DNA from: Gammaproteobacteria bacterium | Lineage (GTDB): Bacteria > Pseudomonadota > Gammaproteobacteria > Acidiferrobacterales > Acidiferrobacteraceae | Assembly: GCA_028064935.1 (NCBI GenBank) | Contig: JAPTWT010000087.1 | Coordinates: forward strand, 1-47,159 | Length of the DNA stretch: 47,159 nt | Direction of reading: 5' to 3' | Shown here: positions 1 to 8,114 of the stretch, in pieces | Layout: each line of letters begins with the position of its first letter | How positions within the stretch are numbered: position 1 is the stretch's first letter | Program-made: the position numbers and the translations under genes | The notes under the pieces: model-generated | Databases searched by the model: none | The model's input: only the letters and a program-made list of their open reading frames with translations | Told to the model about the DNA's origin: nothing

Positions 1-31
1 GCTGGAAATAATCGCCTCTGCGGGAGCATAG
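1..31 (+). CDS. 3' end of an upstream gene, possibly the major capsid protein
   Basis: Frame 2 is open from the window edge and ends at TAG 29-31, reading LEIIASAGA. It stops 29 nt before the next start. Position before head-decoration and head-completion genes fits the end of a capsid gene, but nine residues cannot prove this. Partial at the 5' end. Confidence 0.3.
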   Translation, partial: LEIIASAGA

Positions 32-60
32 AACAGGCGCGGTGGCGTAACAAAACGATC

Positions 61-651
61 ATGAGTTTTTACCGCGACCTCAATATCGCCACAGGCGCTG
101 GGACATGGTTTGATTATCCGGAATGCATCGGATTTTCGCGCCAGCCGTTCATGTCGTTTACCGCCGGCCCGTGGTCATGCGTCGCGGGTCCGGCGGGTTG
201 CGCAGTTGGATGCTTCGGTTGGGTGAATCCCGACGTCGGTCAGGTGTCGAACGTACAATCCGAAGGCGCATTTCTAGTTTTCACGCTGCCGCATGCGAAT
301 CCCTACAACCTCTGGGAGCGCGTGTATTTTCAGCTCCCGCAGGAAATGCTGCCGCCAGGATATCAGCCTCCGCTGCAGCCGCCTCCGCCGAACTCACCGC
401 CCGCGCCGATGTTTGCGCAGGAGATCGTGCGCCCCGGCGTACGCATCGACACGGCGATTCGCGGAACGTTCTCGCCGAAGTTTCCGAATGGCGGATTAGT
501 CGGCACACAAGTGTTTGCCGATCCCTCAACGGGGCTTCCCTATTCTGGTAATATCACCGGGTCGCTCGTTCCGACGCCATACACTCTGATGCAAAGCGGC
601 GGTCCTGGGCGCAGGCTACGAATGACCGCATTCGTGAAACCGCTCAACTAA
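61..651 (+). CDS. putative capsid decoration / structural cement protein
   Basis: A 196-residue protein with no signal peptide or membrane segment. The middle (about residues 105-118) is a proline-rich loop, and the flanks are rich in Gly and aromatic residues with alternating beta-type patterns. It lies between the presumed capsid gene and the head-completion genes, the usual place of Gp24-type cement proteins in phages with DUF3383 sheaths. The domain assignment rests on position and composition, not on a clear motif. A weak purine-rich stretch precedes ATG 61. An internal minor structural protein is an alternative. Confidence 0.45.
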   Translation: MSFYRDLNIATGAGTWFDYPECIGFSRQPFMSFTAGPWSCVAGPAGCAVGCFGWVNPDVGQVSNVQSEGAFLVFTLPHANPYNLWERVYFQLPQEMLPPGYQPPLQPPPPNSPPAPMFAQEIVRPGVRIDTAIRGTFSPKFPNGGLVGTQVFADPSTGLPYSGNITGSLVPTPYTLMQSGGPGRRLRMTAFVKPLN

Positions 652-663
652 CACGAGATCGAT

Positions 664-1158
664 ATGGCCAACGATTCAAACATGTCGAACAAGAACGATA
701 CGGTGATCGTGGGATGCAAGCTCCCGCACGGTTACATCATGGAGATCATCCCGAAGCCGAACGAGAGCTGGCAACCGCCTCCGGCTGGCCCGCGCATGAG
801 CCTCAACGGCGCGAATACCGTTGCGAGCGATAGCCCCGTGTACGTGAATCCTCGCATTTTCGGTTACGGCCGCACGGTCGTTCCGCGCGACTTCTGGGAT
901 CGCTGGCTTGCGCAGAACAAGGACCGCGAAGTAATTGCCAAAGGATTCATTTTCGCCGAAGCGAAGGAGCCCGATTTCCGTGCGCACGCACGCGACGGCC
1001 TCTCGGAACAGACCGGCCTCGAAGGTCTGAACCCGAACTCGAAGGACGACCCGCGCCTGCGCAAGCTGTCGAAGGGTGGTGGCCGCGAAACGGTCATCGA
1101 GACCGATGAGCAGCATCTGCGCAAGTTGCAGCAGTCCATGGATCGCGTCGGCGCATAA
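664..1158 (+). CDS. conserved phage head-region protein of unknown function
   Basis: A 164-residue soluble protein. The N-terminal half (residues 12-95) has a DTVIVGCKLPHG segment and a VVPRDFWDRWLAQNKD segment of the kind found in small proteins next to head-completion genes in many tailed phages. The C-terminal third is charged and probably helical, with GLEGLNP and a Lys/Arg-rich stretch. It follows the decoration gene by 12 nt and precedes the DUF4054-like gene by 12 nt, so it is probably co-expressed with the head genes. A role in the virion or in assembly cannot be told apart from sequence. Confidence 0.6.
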   Translation: MANDSNMSNKNDTVIVGCKLPHGYIMEIIPKPNESWQPPPAGPRMSLNGANTVASDSPVYVNPRIFGYGRTVVPRDFWDRWLAQNKDREVIAKGFIFAEAKEPDFRAHARDGLSEQTGLEGLNPNSKDDPRLRKLSKGGGRETVIETDEQHLRKLQQSMDRVGA

Positions 1159-1170
1159 TCGGAACGCAGC

Positions 1171-1983
1171 GTGTCGATAACTCCAGGCATCGTTCAATTC
1201 AGCCCGACGGCGTTTGTAGCGGCGTTCCCGCGCTTTGCTACGCCGCCGCCGGGCTTTACTTCGTCCGCCTGGACTTCGCCGCTCTTGTCGCCTCCCGTGC
1301 AGTCTGTACCGGTCGCGACCACCGGAACTGGAGCGTTACCGGCCGGCACGTACTATTACGTCGTGACCGCGACGGGTGGGCTCGGGGAAACGACGCCGAG
1401 CAATGAGCAGTCCGCAACGCTCGCAGCAACTGGCGAAATCACCGTAAACTTCGCGCTTCCCGTCGGTAACACTGGCGGCAAAGTGTATCGCGGGAACGGC
1501 CCAGGAACTGAGGGTACGTATTTCGCTGTCGCAGCGAATGCGACATCGTTCACAGATACAGGTGCCGCTGGTACCGCTGGCGTGCCGCCGGACATTAATA
1601 CGACGGCAGGCATCCTCGCGCAGAATTTCCAGCTAGCGACGCTGCAGCTGAACAATTCGTACGGCTCGATCGTGCAGGACGCGCCGACGCGGGCATATCT
1701 GCTGAATCTGCTGGTCGCGCATCTAACGCAATTGATCTACGGAATCGACGGGCAAGCACCGACCGGCGTCGTGGGCAGAATCTCTAGCGCGAATCAGGGA
1801 TCAGTGAGCGTGCAGACGGAATTCCAGACGCAGAGCGAAGCGGCTGCGTTTTATGTCCAGACGCAGTTCGGCGCAATCTACTGGCAGTCTACGGCGATTT
1901 ATCGCACTGCTCGCTATGTCGTGCCGTCTTGCTACGGATCGGGAGGCGCATGGGGACCGTCTTGGGGCGCGTGGCCAGAATGA
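1171..1983 (+). CDS. DUF4054-like head completion protein with inserted Ig/Fn3-like domain
   Basis: A 270-residue protein with a GTG start. Residues 10-40 (FSPTAFVAAFPRFA) and 150-260 (LATLQLNNS, YLLNLLVAHLTQLIYG, VGRISSANQGSVSV, FYVQTQFGAIYWQ) match the pattern of DUF4054 phage head-completion adaptors. These are small helical proteins that join portal and tail. Residues about 41-143 interrupt this fold with a beta-rich domain (GTYYYVVTATGGLGETTPSNEQ, VYRGNG) of the kind seen in fibres and virion surface Ig/Fn3 modules. The family is normally about 120-170 residues, so the length fits an insertion. The stop overlaps the next ATG. Confidence 0.65.
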   Translation: MSITPGIVQFSPTAFVAAFPRFATPPPGFTSSAWTSPLLSPPVQSVPVATTGTGALPAGTYYYVVTATGGLGETTPSNEQSATLAATGEITVNFALPVGNTGGKVYRGNGPGTEGTYFAVAANATSFTDTGAAGTAGVPPDINTTAGILAQNFQLATLQLNNSYGSIVQDAPTRAYLLNLLVAHLTQLIYGIDGQAPTGVVGRISSANQGSVSVQTEFQTQSEAAAFYVQTQFGAIYWQSTAIYRTARYVVPSCYGSGGAWGPSWGAWPE

Positions 1984-2540
1984 GCGCCGTCAATATGACA
2001 TTTTCTGGCGGCGATGCGCTGAAGTCGAAGCTGACGAATATGGCGCACGGACTTGAGAAAGCCAAGACTGTGCACGTCGGCTTCCTAGAGTCGGCGACAT
2101 ACGCCAGCGCTCCGTACACGGCTCAGATTGCCAATGCGGCCAAGCGGTCGCGCAAGGAAGGCCGCATTTGGACGTCGCTGCTCGAGTCGTGGGCGAAATG
2201 GGGCGAGACGCATCACCCAAATCTGCACATCGCGCAGGTCGCATTCTGGCTGGAGTTCGGTACGTCTCGGATGAAAGCGCGGCCGTTTTTTCGCAACATG
2301 ATCCGCAGCAAGTCTCCGCGTTGGGGATTCTGGCTCGGCAAGTATCTGAAGGAATCCGACTACGACGCGCAGACGGCGCTATCGAAACTCGGTGTGCTCA
2401 TCAAGGAACAGTTGCAGGCGTCGATTCTCGCATGGCCAGCAGACAACAAGCCGCTGACGGTATTCATCAAGCGTGCGTCGAAGGCTCTGGTGAATTTCGG
2501 AACCATGCTCCGGCATGTCGATTTTCAGGTTTTGGACTGA
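1980..2540 (+). CDS. HK97 gp10-like neck / tail completion protein
   Basis: 186 residues. ATG 1980 is chosen because it overlaps the upstream TGA (ATGA); an ATG 51 nt further up would lie inside the previous gene. The protein has the VHVGFLESATY segment, then QVAFWLEFGTSRMKARPFFRNMI. This VGF...EFGT...PARPFFR-type pattern is characteristic of HK97 gp10/neck proteins that bind the head-tail interface. The C-terminus is helical. Context between head-completion and tail-terminator genes supports a neck role. Confidence 0.65.
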   Translation: MSAVNMTFSGGDALKSKLTNMAHGLEKAKTVHVGFLESATYASAPYTAQIANAAKRSRKEGRIWTSLLESWAKWGETHHPNLHIAQVAFWLEFGTSRMKARPFFRNMIRSKSPRWGFWLGKYLKESDYDAQTALSKLGVLIKEQLQASILAWPADNKPLTVFIKRASKALVNFGTMLRHVDFQVLD

Positions 2541-2549
2541 GGTGGCGTA

Positions 2550-2864
2550 ATGTCTAAATTCAGCAAAATGGTGAAAAATCTTCAGGAGCGCGAAGGCTAT
2601 TCCAAGGAAGTCGCCACCAAGACTGCGGCGAAAATCGGTCGTGAAAAGTATGGCGCAAAGGGCATGGCCGAAAAAGCGGCGGCGTCACGCGGCAAAGACG
2701 CAATCCCGGTTCAGGAAACAGTCGCGCGTCCTGAGCCGACGAATTACACGCGCTTCGGCCCGTCGCTTGACGGCCGTCGCGTGGCTGATCGGCAGGCTCG
2801 CGGCGAGTACGTGTCTGGCCGCGAGCTCGGCGCGATGCGCGACAGCATGGGCAAGCGTCGGTAA
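2550..2864 (+). CDS. small basic hypothetical protein
   Basis: 104 residues, strongly charged and rich in Lys, Arg, Ala and Gly, with no hydrophobic core. The N-terminal segment KMVKNLQEREGYSKEVATKTAAKIGREKYGAKGMAEKAA is probably one long amphipathic helix. Similar Lys/Ala-rich small proteins are seen beside neck genes, but I do not recognise a family with confidence. It starts 9 nt after the neck gene, so it belongs to the same transcript. Confidence 0.5.
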   Translation: MSKFSKMVKNLQEREGYSKEVATKTAAKIGREKYGAKGMAEKAAASRGKDAIPVQETVARPEPTNYTRFGPSLDGRRVADRQARGEYVSGRELGAMRDSMGKRR

Positions 2865-2876
2865 GGCTTTGGCACG

Positions 2877-2996
2877 GTGACAGTACGATTCGCAACTTGG
2901 TGGCTCGCGTGTTATCAGTCGGCCATTGCCTGCGAAATGTGGGAATGGGCAGACTGGCTCGCCGCGCACCCGTCAGTAGAGATTGAGGCAATATGA
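2877..2996 (+). CDS. tiny hypothetical protein (39 aa), translationally coupled
   Basis: A short frame from GTG 2877 to TGA 2994-2996 encodes 39 residues rich in Trp and Ala (TWWLACYQ, CEMWEWADWLAAHP). It fills the only gap in this stretch, and its stop overlaps the next gene's ATG (ATGA), the coupling used by its neighbours. That overlap is the main argument for its being real. No family is recognised. The GTG start and weak ribosome site keep confidence moderate. Confidence 0.45.
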   Translation: MTVRFATWWLACYQSAIACEMWEWADWLAAHPSVEIEAI

Positions 2997-3469
2997 GTCT
3001 CAATCTCCACGGTGCCGTTCGCCAAGTGATTCCGGCCATCAATTCGGATATCACTGGGTACTGGTATCGGTCCAAGGGATGGGTACCGAGCGCGGGAGGG
3101 CGTCAGCAGCCCGCGTATAACCTGCCGCTGACGGTTCAGTGTCAAGTACAGCCGCCGTCGGGCCGAGACCTGCGGTTCATCGATTTCCTGCAGCTTCAGG
3201 GCGTCATCCGTAGCGTGTGGATGTTCTCAGACCCGCAGACGATCGTGCGCGTAAATCAGACGGGCAACGATTTGCTGATGTTCCCGCAGTGGACCGGGGC
3301 GCCAAACGATGTATGGATGGTGGCGACGATGCCGGAATCGTGGGCAGTCGTGGATGGCGGCTGGAGCAAAGTTTACGTGACGCTGCAGACTGACCGCGCA
3401 TACTCGATCTACGACAGCAACGGACAGCTCGTACTTGATAGCAACGGCATCATCGTGACGCAATCATGA
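2993..3469 (+). CDS. phage neck/tail structural protein of unknown family
   Basis: 158 residues, beta-rich, with GYWYRSKGWVPSAGGRQQPAY near the N-terminus and WMFSDPQTIVRVNQTGND in the middle. It lies between the gp10-like and gp12-like genes, the usual site of a small head-tail or tail-completion protein in simple contractile phages. Residues about 139-152 contain IYDSNGQLVLDSNG, a motif found again in two baseplate-region proteins of this window. The next gene starts inside its stop codon (ATGA). Confidence 0.55.
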   Translation: MSLNLHGAVRQVIPAINSDITGYWYRSKGWVPSAGGRQQPAYNLPLTVQCQVQPPSGRDLRFIDFLQLQGVIRSVWMFSDPQTIVRVNQTGNDLLMFPQWTGAPNDVWMVATMPESWAVVDGGWSKVYVTLQTDRAYSIYDSNGQLVLDSNGIIVTQS

Positions 3470-4002
3470 GCCTAGCAATCTCAGTCACTCAAGATGACGT
3501 GTATACGGCGCTCGAGACATTCTTGTCCGGCATCGTCCCTTCCGGCGTGCCAGTAATTCGCGGGCTGCCGAATCGCGCTGCGATGCCACAGCCGAATCCG
3601 GGCTTCATCGTCGTGCAGGCGCTGATGCAGGACCGGCTGAACATGCCGGTTCATACATGGGACTACGGCGCGAGTTCGCCGCCGTCAACGCTTGATATTG
3701 AGCAGGGCATAGAGCTTCCCGTACAGATCGATTTCTACGGAGCGACTTCCGGAGACTGGGCGGCAACATTCACAACGGCATTCGAGGATCAGTATGGTTT
3801 CGATGCCCTGGGGCCGAACTGTGAGCCACTGTACGCCAATCAAGCGCGCATGATGCCGCTCATCGACTCCGAAGAGCAGTACGAAGAGCGATGGAGCGTC
3901 GATGCGCACCTGCAAATCAATCCAGTCGTTACAATAACGCAGCAGTTCGCAGATCAGCTCGATGCTAGCGTCGTCAACGTGACCGAGAAATATCCTACGT
4001 AG
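3466..4002 (+). CDS. tail terminator / neck protein, gp12-like (LIC_12616-type)
   Basis: 178 residues. The order of features fits gp12-like neck/terminator proteins: an N-terminal helix (VYTALETFLSGIVP), VPVIRGLPNRAAMP, then VQIDFYGATSGDWAATFTTAFEDQYGFD, and PLYANQARMMPLIDSEEQYEERWSVDAHLQIN. These proteins cap the tail tube at the neck and stop its polymerisation. The gene directly precedes the sheath gene, as expected. Confidence 0.7.
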   Translation: MSLAISVTQDDVYTALETFLSGIVPSGVPVIRGLPNRAAMPQPNPGFIVVQALMQDRLNMPVHTWDYGASSPPSTLDIEQGIELPVQIDFYGATSGDWAATFTTAFEDQYGFDALGPNCEPLYANQARMMPLIDSEEQYEERWSVDAHLQINPVVTITQQFADQLDASVVNVTEKYPT

Positions 4003-4011
4003 GAGCACAGC

Positions 4012-5538
4012 GTGAGCGCAGTCATTCCCGCAATCCCGGCCTCCAAGTTCGTCAGCTCGCTGCCATCGGTGCTCACTGCGGCCGGCTCTCCGGCATCGCT
4101 GAACTCTGTGTGGCTCGACACGAATACCTCCATCCCGATCGGCTCGCTGGTCGCGTTCGGAAATCAGCCCGCTGTGGCCGCGTATTTCGGTGCGAGCAGC
4201 ACTGAGGCGTCCTTGGCGACGATCTATTTCAACGGCTTCACTGGGGCGACTCAGGTACCGTCCGCGCTGTACTTCTACCAGTACAACACGACCGCCGTAT
4301 CCGGTTACATGCGAAGCGGTTCATTGGCTGCGATGACGTTGACGCAGCTGCAGGCGCTTTCGGGCACCATTACGGTTGATATTGACGGCGTATCGCATAC
4401 GTCGGCGAGCATCAACTTGTCGGCGGCGACCTCATTCACGAATGCGGCATCGTTGATTCAGACGGGGCTTCAGACGGGAACGCCGTCAACTACGGCGACC
4501 GTGACGTGGGATGCGCAGCTCTCGGAGTTCGTCATTACGAGCTCGACCACGGGCGCAACGAGTTCGGTCGGCTACGGTACCGATACGTCGCTTTCGCCCA
4601 GCCTGAAGTTCACGAGCGCCACGGGCGCTGTACTCTCTCCGGGAGCGGCGGCGAACACGCCGAGCGGCGCGATGAATGAAGTGGTCGGCCTCAGCCAGAA
4701 CTGGGGCAGCTTCATGACCGTGCAGGATCCCGACAATGGCGCGGCCGGCGGTCCTCAGAAGATTCTGTTCTCGGAATGGGTCAACGGAGAGAATGGCGCG
4801 TATGCGTACGTCGCGTGGGACACTGATCCGGGACCGGCGGCAGCGGCAGACCCGAATTGCTTCGGCGTGCTCGCGCAGACGGCGGACTATATCGGCGTTA
4901 TTCCAGTGTGGGGCGTCGATGCGACGAAAGCGGCGTTCATCACGGGCGCGATTGCGTCGATCAATTTCCTTGCGACGAATGGCCGTGTGGACTTCGCGTA
5001 TCTCGGTCAGAGCGGCCTCACGCCGGATGTTACGGACATCACGACATACGACAATCTCGTCGCGAACAACTACAATTGCTACTGCGCAGTGGCGACGCGG
5101 ACTGAGTACTTCCAGTTCCTGCAGCCCGGCTCGATGATCGGCGCTTGGAAGTGGATCGACCCGTTCGTCGATCAGATCTACTTCAACTCGGAATTCCAGC
5201 TCGATCTGCTGACGCTGCGCACGACGATCAAGTTCATCCCGTACACCCCGTATGGGTATAACCTGATCCGGCAGGCGATGGGACAGACGATCACGGACAT
5301 GGGAAACTTCGGCGCATGGGTTTCGGGCGTCACGCTGTCCGGCAGCCAGATTGCCGCCGTGAACGCGCAGGCAGGCATCAATATTTCAACGACGCTGCAG
5401 AATCAGGGATGGTACCTGCTTATCAGCGATCCTGGCGCGACGGCTCGAGCGTCCCGACTGTCGCCGAATATCTCGTTCTACTACACAGACGGCGGGAACG
5501 TGAATACCATCGTCGTCAATTCGGTCGATCTGGCATAA
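4012..5538 (+). CDS. tail sheath protein (DUF3383 family)
   Basis: A 508-residue protein with GTG start preceded by TAGGAGCACAGC. The N-terminus (IPASKFVSSLPSVLTAAGSPASLNSVWLDTNTSIPIG...VAAYFGASSTEASLATIYFNGF) is a strong match to DUF3383, the contractile sheath of simple myoviruses. An inserted beta domain (about 100-215) is followed by the conserved C-terminal part with aromatic WKWIDPFVDQIYFNSEFQLDLLT and TPYGYNLIRQAMGQTITDMGNFG. The sheath surrounds the tube encoded next door and contracts on infection. This is one of the firmest calls in the window. Confidence 0.88.
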   Translation: MSAVIPAIPASKFVSSLPSVLTAAGSPASLNSVWLDTNTSIPIGSLVAFGNQPAVAAYFGASSTEASLATIYFNGFTGATQVPSALYFYQYNTTAVSGYMRSGSLAAMTLTQLQALSGTITVDIDGVSHTSASINLSAATSFTNAASLIQTGLQTGTPSTTATVTWDAQLSEFVITSSTTGATSSVGYGTDTSLSPSLKFTSATGAVLSPGAAANTPSGAMNEVVGLSQNWGSFMTVQDPDNGAAGGPQKILFSEWVNGENGAYAYVAWDTDPGPAAAADPNCFGVLAQTADYIGVIPVWGVDATKAAFITGAIASINFLATNGRVDFAYLGQSGLTPDVTDITTYDNLVANNYNCYCAVATRTEYFQFLQPGSMIGAWKWIDPFVDQIYFNSEFQLDLLTLRTTIKFIPYTPYGYNLIRQAMGQTITDMGNFGAWVSGVTLSGSQIAAVNAQAGINISTTLQNQGWYLLISDPGATARASRLSPNISFYYTDGGNVNTIVVNSVDLA

Positions 5539-5565
5539 CCGGCGAATTTTCGGAGTAACGAACAA

Positions 5566-6012
5566 ATGAGTCTGACAGTCGCCAATAGTGCATTCACGCT
5601 GACCGCAACGTCCGTCGGTGGAGTGCCCATTTTCCCGGTTCCGGTGCCGATCGAAGGCTATTCTGCGGACGATGCATTCGATACGACTGAAGTCAAGCCC
5701 AACGAGATCCTGATGGGCATTGACGGCGTACTCTCCGGTGGCTATGTGGCGTACCCGACACCCCTGATGTTCACGCTGCAAGCGGACTCGCCGTCGATTC
5801 TCGTCATGGATACTGCCATCGAGGCAATGGACGGAGTGTTTGAGACGATCATTTTTGGCGCGTCCATCGCAGTGCCGGGCATCAATAAGCTGCACACGTT
5901 CATCAAGGGGTTCATGACGTCCGGCAAGAAAACGCCGGGCGGCAAGAAGTTACTGCAGCCCCAGAAGTACGAGATTACGTTCCAGAAATGTATCAGCTCG
6001 GTGATTCCGTAA
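5566..6012 (+). CDS. tail tube protein
   Basis: 148 residues, beta-rich, with a good ribosome site (GGAG, 10 nt before ATG). It follows the sheath gene and precedes the chaperone pair, the universal place of the tube gene. Features include the acidic segment DDAFDTTEVKPNEILMGIDG, the hydrophobic QADSPSILVMDTAIEAM and a Lys/Gly loop (SGKKTPGGKKLLQPQKYEITF), as in myovirus tube proteins. Its stop overlaps the next ATG by one base (TAATG). Confidence 0.75.
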   Translation: MSLTVANSAFTLTATSVGGVPIFPVPVPIEGYSADDAFDTTEVKPNEILMGIDGVLSGGYVAYPTPLMFTLQADSPSILVMDTAIEAMDGVFETIIFGASIAVPGINKLHTFIKGFMTSGKKTPGGKKLLQPQKYEITFQKCISSVIP

Positions 6013-6437
6013 TGGCGCGGCTGAAAGAAAACTTCGTCGTTACGGATGACAATCGCGACAAGGGGAAAACGTTCATCCTCACCGAAATGCCCGGTGAACA
6101 GGGGGAGCTATGGGCCATCCAAGCCGCGTATCTGATCGAACAGGCCGGCATGGATGTGAAGCCAGAGGAACGCGAGGGAATGGCTGGGCTGGCCTCTTTG
6201 GAGCGCCGTCACGGTCACTCCATCGGATTCCTGCGCGCCATTCAAGACCCGTCGCTCGAGGCGATGTGGCAATATGTGCAGTACGAGCCGGCGCCGAGCC
6301 TGCCGCCGCAGCCGCTCATCAAGGGCGACGCGTGCCAGATCGAGGAAATTTCGACTCGGCTGCAGATCCGCATGGCGTTCATGAGGATGCACCTCGGTTT
6401 TTTTTCTCGCGCAAAAGCCCAGACATCGGCGAAATAG
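6012..6437 (+). CDS. tail assembly chaperone, short (gpG-like) form
   Basis: 141 residues from ATG 6012, which overlaps the tube stop; an earlier in-frame ATG lies inside the tube gene. Typical chaperone features are FILTEMPGEQGELWAIQAAYLIEQAG, a charged helical middle and TRLQIRMAFMRMHLGFF at the end. It lies between tube and tape measure genes. A run of eight T at 6398-6405 gives the exact in-phase heptamer T TTT TTT at 6398-6404, so a -1 shift would fuse it to the frame that follows. These chaperones coat the tape measure during tail assembly and are absent from virions. Confidence 0.8.
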   Translation: MARLKENFVVTDDNRDKGKTFILTEMPGEQGELWAIQAAYLIEQAGMDVKPEEREGMAGLASLERRHGHSIGFLRAIQDPSLEAMWQYVQYEPAPSLPPQPLIKGDACQIEEISTRLQIRMAFMRMHLGFFSRAKAQTSAK

Positions 6438-6458
6438 CCGACACTCCTGGTCTGAGGC
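6398..6458 (+). promoter_or_regulatory. -1 ribosomal frameshift signal: slippery run plus stem-loop
   Basis: Slippery T TTT TTT at 6398-6404 is in the correct phase. GCC-CAGAC (6417-6424) can pair with GTCTG-a-GGC (6450-6458), with one bulged A. Inside it TCGGC (6426-6430) pairs with GCCGA (6437-6441) around GAAATA. The zero-frame stop TAG (6435-6437) lies in this inner hairpin. Spacing of 12 nt from the slip site is slightly long for a stimulator. Confidence 0.7.
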
Positions 6459-6643
6459 TCGCGTCGTACACAAACGTACCGCGTGCAGTCGGTACCGTGA
6501 TTTCAGCAGATCGTGCGACATTACACGAACTGCAAACCGTGTACGGCACGCACGATCTGTACAATCTGCTTGAGATTGTGCTGGTAGACTTCTACAACAA
6601 AGCTCAGATCGAAAAGCACAAGAACGAGGCTCGCGGTGGCTGA
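6404..6643 (+). CDS. tail assembly chaperone frameshift extension (GT-like)
   Basis: This -1 frame has no good start of its own after the slip site and continues for 79 codons to TGA 6641-6643. A -1 shift at 6398-6404 would join 131 residues of the upstream protein to FSRKSPDIGEIADTPG and on, giving about 210 residues. The extension is helical with NLLEIVLVDFYNKAQIEKHKNEA, similar in style to T-domains that contact the tape measure. The extension ends 3 nt inside the tape measure gene. A stem-loop sits 12 nt downstream of the slip site. Confidence 0.75.
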   Translation, partial: FSRKSPDIGEIADTPGLRLASYTNVPRAVGTVISADRATLHELQTVYGTHDLYNLLEIVLVDFYNKAQIEKHKNEARGG

Positions 6644-8114
6644 AATTGATCGCCTGACAGTCGGCGTCGGCCTGAACTCTGAGGAGTTTCAAGCGGGCAT
6701 CGACCGCATCATGCAAGGCATCGAAGGTCTGCGCACGGAGACCACGGAGGCTGCCGAGAGCATGGGCGCGAGTTTCGCCACGATGGGCGAAAGCGTTGCC
6801 GGTCTCGCGCTGAAGTTCGGTGGGCTGTTCCTGGCGATCCGCGGCATTGCGGATGTGGTGGGGTACTTCAAGGATCTGTCGTCTGAGTTATTCCATCTTG
6901 GCCTGAATTCTCAGTACCTCGGGCAATCGGCGGCGCAAATGTCGCGATGGGGAGAAGTAGCAAAACGAGCCGGAGGCAGCGCAGAGGATGCAATCACCTC
7001 TGTGCAGTCCCTGCAATCCTCCATTTTTGGCCTCGAATATGAAGGCCAGATGTCGCAGAATTTGCTGTGGCTCAACCGTCTGCGTGTCGCGTATCTTGAC
7101 GAACATGGACACATGCTGCCACTCGGACAGATTGCCGAAAATGCTGCGAAGGCACTCCAAGAGCAGTTTGGCGCTGGTAAGGGCGCTGAACCTGCGCGAG
7201 TACAAGCGGCCCTTCGGATTTTCCATGGTGGCCTCGCCGAAGCTATTGGCGCCGGCCCCGAACAGGTGCGCAAATATCTCGACAAAGCGAACAGGGATCA
7301 GAAAGGGATCACTGATAAGGTAATTGATTCTCAAATTAAGACCCAAGAGGCGCTGATTGGACTTTCGTACACTATCAAGAGTGATGCGACGAAAGCCTTG
7401 GACAGGCTCACGCCGGAAATAATTAAGTTGATTAAGGCCATACGCACCGATCTAGTTCCGGTGATAGATGAAGTCATTACAGATCTTCTTGATTTTTTGC
7501 ATCCAGGGAAAGCGATAACGAATCTATTCACCAGCAAATCGCAAGGTCCTATTGACTGGTTTTCTCCCATGTCTGTCTATGAGCATTTCGGATCGTGGCT
7601 TGGCCGCATGGGCGCAGATGTTCATGAGGCATGGGTCAGTGACATGAAAAGCGGTCGAGAGTCCATTTTGTCTTCTATTACGATTCCAGGACAAGTGGCC
7701 GCTCGATTGCCTAAGATGACATCAATTGAAATGCAGGCACTTAAATTGCTGCACTTGGAGGCCGGCGGAGATGCGGGCGATCCCAATTGGTCAAAAGCAG
7801 TCACGATTTATAATGAAATGACTCCACAACAGGCATCGTATTTCGTCGGAGCAGCTCTCTCTACTGGCAATCTTCCGCAGGCACAGAAAAGCGCAGCTAT
7901 CGTTACCGGCCATGCGATTCCGACTCCTCACGCTGGGCGCCCATCCGCTCCAGCGTCTCGCGTGTCAGGCGCATCTTCCGGCTCGCATGTCACAATTCAC
8001 ACGCTGAACGTCAACGCGCCGCAAGCAAAGGACGCCAATGGCATTGCCGCAGCCATGCATCGCGCGATGGAGCGCAAGCTACTTGCCGCTCAGGCTGATC
8101 CGGGTATGCAATGA
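6636..8114 (+). CDS. tail tape measure protein (short)
   Basis: 492 residues with GTG start overlapping the chaperone extension. The N-terminus (LTVGVGLNSEEFQAGIDRIMQGIEGLRTETTEAAESM) is the standard tape-measure opening. A hydrophobic stretch (about 50-75, LALKFGGLFLAIRGIADVVGYF) follows, then helical coiled segments to residue 400 and an Ala/Ser-rich tail. By the usual 1.5 angstrom per residue the tail would be about 70-75 nm. The codons between about 7280 and 7830 are AT-richer than in the neighbouring genes, which suggests mosaic origin. Confidence 0.82.
   Translation: MAEIDRLTVGVGLNSEEFQAGIDRIMQGIEGLRTETTEAAESMGASFATMGESVAGLALKFGGLFLAIRGIADVVGYFKDLSSELFHLGLNSQYLGQSAAQMSRWGEVAKRAGGSAEDAITSVQSLQSSIFGLEYEGQMSQNLLWLNRLRVAYLDEHGHMLPLGQIAENAAKALQEQFGAGKGAEPARVQAALRIFHGGLAEAIGAGPEQVRKYLDKANRDQKGITDKVIDSQIKTQEALIGLSYTIKSDATKALDRLTPEIIKLIKAIRTDLVPVIDEVITDLLDFLHPGKAITNLFTSKSQGPIDWFSPMSVYEHFGSWLGRMGADVHEAWVSDMKSGRESILSSITIPGQVAARLPKMTSIEMQALKLLHLEAGGDAGDPNWSKAVTIYNEMTPQQASYFVGAALSTGNLPQAQKSAAIVTGHAIPTPHAGRPSAPASRVSGASSGSHVTIHTLNVNAPQAKDANGIAAAMHRAMERKLLAAQADPGMQ

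Noticed and set aside
1929..1979. N-terminal extension of the neck protein
   Set aside because: The extension is inside the previous gene; ATG 1980 overlaps that gene's stop as in other coupled pairs.
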